Shown one piece after another: positions 1-4,598 of a stretch of DNA of 5,271 nt (the first letter of the stretch is position 1; every line of letters begins with the position of its first letter). Origin of the DNA: JBARKJ01 sp049801375 (lineage in GTDB: Bacteria; Nitrospirota; JACRHJ01); contig JBARKJ010000029.1 in the NCBI GenBank assembly GCA_049801375.1, positions 1-5,271 of the forward strand, written 5' to 3'. Under the pieces are notes generated by a model. It saw nothing but the letters and a program-made list of their open reading frames with translations. It was not told the DNA's origin and did not search any database. A program made the translations under genes and the position numbers.

Positions 1-333
1 AGGTCTGACCTTGCCGAGTCTTACATTTGCAAGATCATCCGTGGCAAGATAAACAACCTGACGCTGGAAACCGTCAGGAAAATAGCCGACAATGGTCTGG
101 ACGTACCGATGGGCGCATTGTTCGGCATGGGCAGCCGGGTTGTTTTGAAGATAGGAGACAAAAGTCCAGTATGGTGCTGCAAGGGCACCATGCCTTATAA
201 AATAGCTGAAGCGGTCCATAAATTTCCCAAGGAAGCGCAAGAACTCGTCCTGGTCCAGATGGAATCGTTTGAAAAGTTTTTTACCAAGCCCAAGAGAAAC
301 TCGACTTCCCGGCCTAACGGTGGTGAATCATAA
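1..333 (+). CDS. XRE-family helix-turn-helix transcriptional regulator (5' truncated by window)
   Basis: The frame is open from the first base and ends at TAA 331-333, giving 110 residues without the true start. Residues 4-19 (LAESYICKIIRGKINN), followed by LTLETVRKIA and a VPMGALFG segment, match the second half of the Cro/C1 HTH fold: the recognition helix with the usual SYxxKIxRGK pattern, then the helix that packs against it. The first helix is missing, cut off by the window edge. Residues from about 65 form a predicted helical tail (PYKIAEAVHKF, then QELVLVQMESFEKFF), perhaps a dimerisation part. The gene runs straight into the integrase gene, with one base between stop and start, so the two are probably co-transcribed. 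A role as element repressor or activator of the integrase is inference from position. An internal ATG at 109 is not the start, because the HTH homology extends upstream of it. Confidence 0.8.
   Translation, partial: RSDLAESYICKIIRGKINNLTLETVRKIADNGLDVPMGALFGMGSRVVLKIGDKSPVWCCKGTMPYKIAEAVHKFPKEAQELVLVQMESFEKFFTKPKRNSTSRPNGGES
319..326 (+). promoter_or_regulatory. Ribosome binding site that sets the integrase start
   Basis: GGTGGTGA lies 8 bases before ATG 335 and inside the last codons of the XRE gene. It resembles the AGGAGGTGA consensus. The longer in-frame start at 269 would add 22 residues unlike the family and overlap the regulator by 65 bases, so 335 is preferred. Confidence 0.65.
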
Positions 334-334
334 A

Positions 335-1465
335 ATGGCAAGCGTCTATTTAAACCGACATGGCAAGCTTACAATCCATTTCAAGTGGAATGGACAGCGG
401 TATACGGAAGGCACGGGTCTACCCGATACGCCTGAGAACAGAAAGCTCATAGACAAACACGCGCAACTCATTCAGGCCGAAATCGACATGGGTGTGTTCG
501 ACTATCTTAGGCACTTTCCTCACGGTAACAAGGCCAAGCTTTTCGCCGAAAAGGACAGGACTATCACTTTTCAGGATTTAGCGCAGGAATGGCTTGAACT
601 GTCAAACTTCCGAACGTCCACTCGCAAAGATTACGAGTCGGCACTCAATAAATACCTATTGCCGGCCTTCGGGACCTGGCTGGTTTCGGACATAACGTCG
701 GACGCTATCAAAAGGCTTCGCAAGAATTTCAAGGTAACCAATACCCGCATCAACAATATAATGAAACCCTTAAGAGGTATCCTCAATGATGCGGTCGAAA
801 AGAAACTCATCCCGGTTAACCCTATGGCGCAGGTAACGAGCTTGCAGCCGGAACGGGTCGATATCGATCCTTTTTCCATCGAGGAAATAAAGCTGCTCAT
901 TGATACCCTGCCACGCTTTTGGAGGTGTTATTTCAAGTTTGCTTTCTTCTCCGGCCTTCGGACATCGGAATTGAATGCTCTTGAATGGAAGCACATAGAC
1001 CTTGTATTCGACCTGATTACCGTCAGGCAAAGCTGGGTGATGAACGAGATACAGCCATGCAAGACGGCCTCCAGCCGTCGTGATGTTATATTACTGCCCA
1101 CGGCGAAAGAAGCGCTAATGGAGATGGCAGAGGGCTATATGCTCGGGGAGCGTAAACCGTCCAAGCTCATATTTCCTTCGGCAGTTGGTTCGCCTCTCAG
1201 CCAGAACAACATCATCAACCGCGTATGGGACCCGGCGTTAACCGATCTCGGCCTCCGAAGGAGAACACCATATCAGACACGACACACCTTTGCTTCGCTC
1301 TGCCTGCTGGCAGGCGAGGACCCTGCCTGGGTCGCGAAACAAATGGGCCACACCAATTTGAAAATGATTTATGAACGATATGGAAAATACATCAAAAATC
1401 GAACAAGGCAGGACGGCTCGGCGTTATCCAACATGGTCTCAGACAGCCTGAGAATAGAAGCTTGA
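335..1465 (+). CDS. int: Tyrosine recombinase / phage-type integrase
   Basis: This 376-residue site-specific recombinase should catalyse integration and excision of the element by strand exchange at att sites. Residues 1 to about 60 form a small arm-DNA-binding domain of the DUF3596 type (LNRHGKLTIHFKWNGQRYTEG). Residues about 75-165 are the SAM-like core-binding domain, starting ITFQDLAQEWL. Residues about 175-360 are the catalytic domain. Visible active-site residues are R209 (SGLRTSE), K243 (CKTASSRR), R316 in PYQTRHTFAS, H339 in KQMGH, and the nucleophile Y349 in ERYGKY, ten residues after H339. The usual His of the HxxR box is Tyr (Y313), which I recall as common in this subfamily, so it need not mean loss of function. 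Length and all domains are intact. It follows the XRE stop by one base, which suggests translational coupling. The tRNA-Val 3' half at 2357-2404 is the likely target. Confidence 0.93.
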   Translation: MASVYLNRHGKLTIHFKWNGQRYTEGTGLPDTPENRKLIDKHAQLIQAEIDMGVFDYLRHFPHGNKAKLFAEKDRTITFQDLAQEWLELSNFRTSTRKDYESALNKYLLPAFGTWLVSDITSDAIKRLRKNFKVTNTRINNIMKPLRGILNDAVEKKLIPVNPMAQVTSLQPERVDIDPFSIEEIKLLIDTLPRFWRCYFKFAFFSGLRTSELNALEWKHIDLVFDLITVRQSWVMNEIQPCKTASSRRDVILLPTAKEALMEMAEGYMLGERKPSKLIFPSAVGSPLSQNNIINRVWDPALTDLGLRRRTPYQTRHTFASLCLLAGEDPAWVAKQMGHTNLKMIYERYGKYIKNRTRQDGSALSNMVSDSLRIEA

Positions 1466-1478
1466 TTTATAAAAGCTT
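1458..1478 (+). repeat. Inverted AAGCTT pair at the integrase/HEPN junction
   Basis: AAGCTT occurs at 1458-1463 and 1473-1478, separated by 9 bases. Each copy is palindromic, so they form both a direct and an inverted repeat, and the second sits in a 10-base palindrome (AAAAGCTTTT, 1471-1480). The pair straddles the -35 box and spacer of the HEPN promoter, a position suited to an operator. Binding by any product here, such as the XRE protein or the HEPN/MNT complex, is untested inference. Confidence 0.35.
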
Positions 1479-1489
1479 TTCTGTATAAT
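1462..1489 (+). promoter_or_regulatory. Sigma-70-type promoter for the HEPN/MNT pair
   Basis: A perfect -10 box TATAAT lies at 1484-1489. A TTGATT -35 box (four of six consensus bases) lies at 1462-1467 with a 16-base spacer, overlapping the integrase stop codon. Transcription should begin near 1496, only about four bases before the HEPN ATG at 1500, so the message would be leaderless or nearly so. No Shine-Dalgarno sequence precedes that ATG, which fits. Confidence 0.6.
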
Positions 1490-1499
1490 TAAAACCAAT

Positions 1500-1895
1500 A
1501 TGACGAGGGACGATCTTGTACACCACTGGGTAGAGCAATCAGACCGGGACCTGCCCGTAATGGAGACCCTTTTCTCTAACGGCCATTACATGTGGGCGCT
1601 GTTCGTCGGGCATCTGGTCACAGAGAAATTGCTCAAGGCGTATTATATTAAAAAAATGGACGCGAACGTTCCGTTCATTCATGATCTTACAAAGATTGCT
1701 GATTTGTCTGGCCTTGTCCTCACTAAGGAACAGGAAGATTTCCTCGACGAAGTAACAGAGTTCAACATCAAGGCGCGTTATCAAGATCATCGCCAAAAAT
1801 TTTATAAAAAAGCGACGAAAGAATTCACGCAACGATATATAATCAGTATAAAGGAGTTCAGGTCATGGCTGAAACCACAATTAATAAAGACTTGA
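1500..1895 (+). CDS. HEPN domain protein (putative toxin/RNase partner of an MNT pair)
   Basis: This 131-residue all-helical protein matches the small HEPN family (Pfam PF05168 type) in length and pattern. A first helix pair holds GHYMWALFVGHLVTEKLLKA (residues 28-47, with H29, H38, E42, K43), followed by the HDLTKIA motif (61-67) and the FNIKARYQDH stretch (88-97) in place of the family's usual RYPD. Known HEPN/MNT pairs act as toxin-antitoxin systems: HEPN is an RNA-cleaving toxin and the MNT partner neutralises it, in some cases by adding AMP to a tyrosine near the active site. The classic RX4-6H catalytic motif is not seen exactly; the closest match is R93-x3-H97, with Y102 further on. 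Ribonuclease activity is therefore uncertain, and it could be a non-catalytic partner. The gene has its own promoter and overlaps the MNT gene by 31 bases. The sampled part is AT-richer than the host-side genes. Confidence 0.85.
   Translation: MTRDDLVHHWVEQSDRDLPVMETLFSNGHYMWALFVGHLVTEKLLKAYYIKKMDANVPFIHDLTKIADLSGLVLTKEQEDFLDEVTEFNIKARYQDHRQKFYKKATKEFTQRYIISIKEFRSWLKPQLIKT
1851..1856 (+). promoter_or_regulatory. Ribosome binding site of the MNT gene inside the HEPN gene
   Basis: AAGGAG lies 8 bases before ATG 1865. It supports the 1865 start and therefore the 31-base overlap with the HEPN gene. The MNT protein has a strong Shine-Dalgarno site while the HEPN protein has none, so the antitoxin candidate may be made in excess. 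Confidence 0.7.
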
Positions 1896-2191
1896 TCGTC
1901 GAGAAAATACACCGGTTCGCCAAGAGCCTCGAAGAACATAAGCTGAAGGTATGGAGGATGTACCTTTTCGGCTCGTATGCGAAGGGGACTGTTCACAAAT
2001 ATAGCGACATAGACGTAGCCGTATTTCTCGACCAAGATGATATAGACGGCTTCGACGAAGAGGTCATGATGAGGAAGCTACGGCGCGGCATCGATTTAGA
2101 TATCGAGCCGCACGCCTTCGCAAGGACGGACTTCGACGAGACCGATCCTTTCGTTGGCGAAATTGTCAGGACTGGCGAGCGGATAATTTAA
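1865..2191 (+). CDS. MNT-type nucleotidyltransferase (putative antitoxin of HEPN)
   Basis: This 108-residue minimal nucleotidyltransferase carries the family signature GSX10DxD: G36-S37 in YLFGSYAKGT and D48-I-D50 in YSDIDVAVF. A third acidic position is likely D79 or E81 in GIDLDIEPH. The short size, without an added substrate domain, and the C-terminal VRTGERII are typical of stand-alone MNT proteins encoded beside HEPN genes. In studied pairs the MNT protein neutralises the HEPN partner, and MntA does so by polyAMPylation using ATP; the same is inferred here from family and gene order. All catalytic motif residues are present, so it is probably active even though its partner's catalytic motif looks degenerate. 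Its start overlaps the HEPN gene by 31 bases, so the two are co-transcribed. No clear terminator follows. Confidence 0.9.
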   Translation: MAETTINKDLIVEKIHRFAKSLEEHKLKVWRMYLFGSYAKGTVHKYSDIDVAVFLDQDDIDGFDEEVMMRKLRRGIDLDIEPHAFARTDFDETDPFVGEIVRTGERII

Positions 2192-2193
2192 CT

Positions 2194-2253
2194 GGTCTGA
2201 CGCTTGCTTGAACAGTAGCCATTCCTAATTCTGGGCTTTCAGACCGTCTGAAA
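2194..2253 (+). repeat. Inverted repeats downstream of the MNT gene, including a 17-base palindrome
   Basis: TTTCAGAC (2237-2244) and GTCTGAAA (2246-2253) are perfect inverted copies around one central C. A further GGTCTGA at 2194-2200 is the inverse of TCAGACC at 2239-2245, so the palindrome can instead pair over a longer loop. No T run follows on either strand in a terminator position. It looks more like a protein-binding site than a terminator, but no binder can be named. Confidence 0.45.
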
Positions 2254-2262
2254 AAAAGAGCT

Positions 2263-2296
2263 AAAATCAGCATAAAGGGGCGTAAAGCAAAATCAG
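2263..2296 (+). repeat. Direct repeats AAAATCAG near the element end (possible integrase arm sites)
   Basis: AAAATCAG occurs at 2263-2270 and 2289-2296, a 26-base period. An inverted AAAATC copy lies at 2326-2331. Short repeated motifs on the element side of the att core are where lambda-type integrases bind with their N-terminal arm domain, and the integrase here has such a domain. The role is inferred from position only; AT-rich repeats of this length also occur by chance. Confidence 0.3.
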
Positions 2297-2327
2297 TAAG
2301 TATTTGATTACATTGAAAACACGTTGA

Positions 2328-2354
2328 TTTTATTGGGGTTAAAAACCCCTAAAA
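2328..2354 (+). repeat. Hairpin-forming inverted repeat abutting the att core
   Basis: TTTTA (2328-2332) pairs with TAAAA (2350-2354), and GGGGTT (2335-2340) pairs with AACCCC (2344-2349) around an AAA loop. Together they make an 11-pair stem with a two-base bulge (2333-2334). It ends two or three bases before the tRNA-like sequence begins. No T run follows on the + strand, so it is not a standard terminator. Confidence 0.5.
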
Positions 2355-2356
2355 TG

Positions 2357-2404
2357 GGCCTTACAAGCCGTAGGTCGTGGGTTCGATCCCCTCCCCGCCT
2401 ACCA
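2357..2404 (+). other. attR: orphan 3' half of a tRNA-Val (UAC) gene
   Basis: From 2357 the sequence reads as the 3' half of a tRNA. GGC (2357-2359) is the remaining 5' part of the anticodon stem. The loop CTTACAA (2360-2366) has anticodon TAC at 2362-2364; it equals the loop I recall for E. coli tRNA-Val. Then come stem GCCGT (2367-2371), variable loop AGGTC (2372-2376), T-arm GTGGG-TTCGATC-CCCTC (2377-2393), acceptor strand CCCGCCT (2394-2400), discriminator A (2401) and CCA (2402-2404). No D-arm or 5' acceptor strand (expected near AGGCGGG) is present upstream, so this is not a working tRNA. The T-stem has one T-T mismatch (2378 with 2392). The crossover should lie within or near the anticodon arm. 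Val identity is well supported by the loop; the attR reading is inference from context. Confidence 0.75.
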
Positions 2405-2415
2405 AAAAAAACAAA

Positions 2416-2446
2416 GGGTTGCGGTATATGCCGTAACCCCGTTTTT
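2416..2446 (+). terminator. Rho-independent terminator of the original tRNA-Val gene
   Basis: GGGTTGCGG (2416-2424) pairs with CCGTAACCC (2431-2439) in a nine-pair stem with one G-U pair and a six-base loop. TTTTT follows at 2442-2446. It begins 11 bases after the CCA end, as expected for a tRNA gene's own terminator, which places chromosomal DNA to the right of the att site. It now follows a promoterless fragment. Confidence 0.8.
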
Positions 2447-2607
2447 GTTCAACGTAACGTTTTCGTGACATTCTGTCCTCAGGGCAGGCCTGTTCACGGA
2501 ATATAGCATCCAGAATTTTTACCGCCTTAGGCATCCCAGATTGACCCACTATAGACACCCTGTGGCTGTGCTTGCTGTCATCGTCGTATCGAAAAGGATA
2601 TCGAAAA
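2447..2607. other. Gene-free stretch upstream of the permease gene
   Basis: I see no convincing gene here on either strand; a minus-strand open frame that runs into the tRNA fragment is a shadow. An imperfect hairpin can form from CGTGACA (2464-2470) with TGTTCACG (2491-2498). TATCGAAAA occurs twice, at 2587-2595 and 2599-2607, just before the ribosome binding site. The best promoter parts (TTGACC at 2541-2546, TATAGA at 2550-2555) are wrongly spaced, so no promoter is called. The conserved features of a ydaO-type c-di-AMP riboswitch, which controls kimA in Bacillus subtilis, are not apparent. Confidence 0.5.
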
Positions 2608-2615
2608 ATCGGAGG
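2608..2615 (+). promoter_or_regulatory. Ribosome binding site that sets the permease start at GTG 2621
   Basis: ATCGGAGG ends five bases before GTG 2621. The earlier GTG at 2615 overlaps the site itself, and ATG 2636 is 20 bases away, so 2621 is the best start. The resulting N-terminus MSLKEMLLGRRL fits the family pattern (compare KimA, ending FLIGKPL). Confidence 0.65.
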
Positions 2616-2620
2616 TGCTG

Positions 2621-4390
2621 GTGTCCCTGAAAGAAATGCTCCTGGGAAGGCGGCTCATGAGCCGCGAGGAGAAGGGCGAGCAGTTAACCGCATTCTCCGG
2701 GATTCCGGTGGTGGGATTGGATGCACTTGCCTCGGCGGCATACGGGCCTGAGGCCGCTCTGACGATTCTCCTGGTGCTCGGCAACGCCGCCTCCCGCTAT
2801 ATCATTCCTATCACCGCGGTGATAATCGCCCTGCTCTTGGCAGTTGCCCTGTCTTACCGACAGACGATATCCGCCTATCCGCAGGGAGGCGGCTCGTTTA
2901 CAGTTGCCAAAGAGAACCTGGGCCAGTTCGCCGGTCTTTTGGCGGCATGCGCACTATGCATCGATTATGTGCTGAATGTGGCGGTCGCAATCTCCGCGGG
3001 CGTTGGAGCTTTAGTCTCGGCGGTTCCCGCACTGCTCTCATACACACTACCTCTCTGCCTTGTAATCCTGGTCCTGCTGGCGGTAGTAAACTTAAGGGGC
3101 GTCCGCTCCGCGGGCATCCTTTTCATGTTCCCGACCTACCTGTTTATCGCCTGCCTCGGCACCGCCATCCTGATAGGGTTATTCAAGGTTGCATTGGCGC
3201 ACGGCAGTCCGGTCCCTGTCTTGCCGCCGCCCAGGATCCCTGCCGTAGCCACCGTGGCCGGGCTCTGGCTGGTGGTCAGGTCATTTGCGAGCGGGTGTAC
3301 CGCGCTTACCGGAGTCGAAGCCGTAAGCAACGCAGTTCCCATCTTCCGTAAGCCTGCCGTAGAGCGCGCCCGCCGGACGCTGACAGTCATTATGGTAACC
3401 TTGGCCTTCCTGCTTGCAGGCATAGCCGTACTGTCGCACGCATTTGGGATAGGCCCCACGCCGCCGGGCCAACAGGGGTACCAGAGCGTGCTGTCGCAGG
3501 TCATCGGCGCGGTCGCCGGGCGTCATATTTTTTATTATGTCAGCATATCATCCATCCTGGTGGTACTGTCGCTTTCAGCCAATACGAGTTTTGCGGATTT
3601 TCCCAGGGTATTACGTCTGCTCGCGCTGGACCAATACCTTCCCGCCGGGTTCGCCCACCGCGGTCGCCGGCTTGTCTATTCCAACGGGATAATCCTGCTG
3701 ACGCTTCTGTCGGGGGTTCTGCTTATAGCCTTTGGCGGTATAACGGACCGGCTCATCCCCTTGTTCGCGGTGGGGGCTTTCATGGCCTTTACTCTCTCGC
3801 AGTTTGGGATGGTGTTCCATTGGCGCCGCTCAAAGGAGCCTCACGCTCTTCGGTCAATGGCTCTCAGCGCCGCAGGCGCCTTAGCGACCGCGGTTACCCT
3901 GGTCGTCATTGCGGTAGCGAAATTCAAGGAAGGCGCATGGCTTACCATCCTGGTCATCCCGCCTCTTATGTTTATGTTCATGCGCATCCGGCGGTATAAC
4001 GAATGGATCGACCAGAAAACCGGCGACGAGGATAAGCCCCTCGATACATCAGATTTGCCGACGCCCATAGTCGTTGTTCCACTTAAAAGGTTGAACAGCA
4101 TGACACGGAAGGCCCTGCGGCTGGCACTGGAACTATCGCCTGATATATATGCAGTCCAGGTGCTCTCGGAGGATATGAAAACGCAGGACCTGTCGGGATG
4201 CTGGGATGATCTGGTCGAGAAGCCGGCCCGCGCCTCGGGTCACGCCGTCCCGCAACTTGTAGTCGTCACCTCGCCTTACCGGGAGTTTTACGGTCCGTTG
4301 CTTAGATATATCCGGAAGTTATCCGCCCAGTACAAAGACCGCCCGATTGCGGTGATAGTCCCGGAGCTGGTGGAAAAGATAATGGTATAA
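2621..4390 (+). CDS. KimA-like APC/KUP-superfamily permease, 3' end frameshifted
   Basis: The reading frame gives 589 residues. Residues about 25-453 are a LeuT-fold membrane domain of roughly 12 helices, and about 478-586 a cytosolic USP-like domain (IVVVPLKRLNSMTRKAL onward). Similarity to the Bacillus subtilis potassium/proton importer KimA, as I recall its sequence, is clear throughout: LDALASAAYG (33-42), SYRQTISAYPQGGGSF, ASGCTALTGVEAVSNA and ANTSFADFP. D34, Y41, D115, Y116, T230 and E233 match KimA D36, Y43, D117, Y118, T230 and E233. N119, A123 and F382 replace KimA T121, S125 and Y377, so potassium transport is plausible but not certain; such proteins are often annotated only as amino acid permeases. 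The frame stops at 4390 after VEKIMV. The expected C-terminus continues in the next frame (4383-4529), so the gene is probably mutated, or the sequence has an error. An intact product would have about 635 residues. Confidence 0.85.
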   Translation: MSLKEMLLGRRLMSREEKGEQLTAFSGIPVVGLDALASAAYGPEAALTILLVLGNAASRYIIPITAVIIALLLAVALSYRQTISAYPQGGGSFTVAKENLGQFAGLLAACALCIDYVLNVAVAISAGVGALVSAVPALLSYTLPLCLVILVLLAVVNLRGVRSAGILFMFPTYLFIACLGTAILIGLFKVALAHGSPVPVLPPPRIPAVATVAGLWLVVRSFASGCTALTGVEAVSNAVPIFRKPAVERARRTLTVIMVTLAFLLAGIAVLSHAFGIGPTPPGQQGYQSVLSQVIGAVAGRHIFYYVSISSILVVLSLSANTSFADFPRVLRLLALDQYLPAGFAHRGRRLVYSNGIILLTLLSGVLLIAFGGITDRLIPLFAVGAFMAFTLSQFGMVFHWRRSKEPHALRSMALSAAGALATAVTLVVIAVAKFKEGAWLTILVIPPLMFMFMRIRRYNEWIDQKTGDEDKPLDTSDLPTPIVVVPLKRLNSMTRKALRLALELSPDIYAVQVLSEDMKTQDLSGCWDDLVEKPARASGHAVPQLVVVTSPYREFYGPLLRYIRKLSAQYKDRPIAVIVPELVEKIMV

Positions 4391-4529
4391 TTTCATCGTT
4401 CGGCATCGGGCCACTCTGCTGAAAGAACTGCTGCTTCTTGAGGCAGGACCCCAGATAACAGTGATAAATACGCCCTGGTATCTGGAACATCGACGCGCGA
4501 TTTTGACCCACAATCGGCATCCTTCCTGA
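4383..4529 (+). pseudogene. Out-of-frame C-terminal tail of the KimA-like permease
   Basis: Read from TGG 4383 to TGA 4527-4529, this stretch encodes 48 residues: WYNFIVRHRATLLKELLLL, then GPQITVINTPWYL, ending NRHPS. KimA has at the same place, right after its KK pair, RWHTILHNQSAFLLR and later IMVATLPYHF, which is the same pattern. The permease frame has AAG at 4376-4378 followed by ATAA and then TGG; a family gene would have three bases, not four, between them. Removing one base of 4379-4382 joins the frames as VEK-x-WYNF with no stop. The tail has no start codon of its own. In KimA this end completes the cytosolic domain linked to dimerisation and c-di-AMP control, so its loss may affect regulation or stability; that part is inference. 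Confidence 0.8.
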
Positions 4530-4546
4530 CCCAGGCAACATTTGAT

Positions 4547-4588
4547 AAAAAAAGGGGCTACGGACCATGTATTCCATGCCGTAACCCC
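4547..4588 (-). terminator. Rho-independent terminator of tRNA-Arg
   Basis: On the minus strand, GGGGTTACGG (4588-4579) pairs with CCGTAGCCCC (4563-4554) in a ten-pair stem with one G-U pair. A 15-base interior can extend the helix in part through CATG copies. Seven Ts follow (4553-4547). It starts 10 bases after the CCA end of tRNA-Arg. It lies 17 bases past the permease tail, so it may also halt read-through in the convergent arrangement, although the T run serves the minus strand only. Confidence 0.85.
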
Positions 4589-4598
4589 TTGATTTATT

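Larger units (their letters stand above)
1..2404 (+). mobile_element. Right part of a tRNA-Val-integrated genetic element (left end outside window)
   Basis: The stretch holds an XRE regulator, a tyrosine recombinase and a HEPN/MNT pair, all on the + strand, and ends in a tRNA-Val 3' half that has no 5' half. Tyrosine recombinases of this type commonly integrate in tRNA 3' halves, which leaves an intact tRNA at one end and a 3' fragment at the other. The native tRNA terminator lies to the right of the fragment (2416-2446), so the chromosome is on the right and the element on the left. The restored tRNA-Val and the other end are inferred to lie upstream of base 1. No phage structural gene, relaxase or excisionase is visible, so the kind of element (prophage, genomic island, integrative element) cannot be decided. 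Confidence 0.72.

Noticed and set aside
269..334. Longer integrase start at 269
   Set aside because: The 22 extra residues overlap the regulator gene in another frame, do not resemble the family, and ATG 335 has a better ribosome binding site.
2237..2260. Terminator for the HEPN/MNT operon at the 17-base palindrome
   Set aside because: The palindrome is followed by As, not Ts, on the + strand, and the stem is not GC-rich.
2357..2404. tmRNA (ssrA) 3' end as an alternative to tRNA-Val
   Set aside because: An anticodon stem and loop (CTTACAA) and a five-base variable loop directly precede the T-arm, which tmRNA lacks.
2324..2506. Open frame of 60 codons on the + strand across the tRNA fragment
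   Set aside because: Its peptide (GLTSRRSWVRSPP) is the usual false translation of a tRNA 3' half; there is no ribosome binding site.
2361..2558. Minus-strand open frame of 65 codons ending GGEGIEPTTYGL
   Set aside because: The C-terminus is the well-known false peptide from an antisense tRNA, and the rest resembles no family I know.
2447..2615. c-di-AMP (ydaO) riboswitch upstream of the KimA-like gene
   Set aside because: Expected by analogy with Bacillus subtilis, but the region is short and its conserved G-rich blocks are not apparent.
4374..4391. Programmed +1 frameshift in the permease gene
   Set aside because: No known slippery pattern or slow stop context is seen at AAG-ATA-A. A mutation or sequence error explains it more simply.
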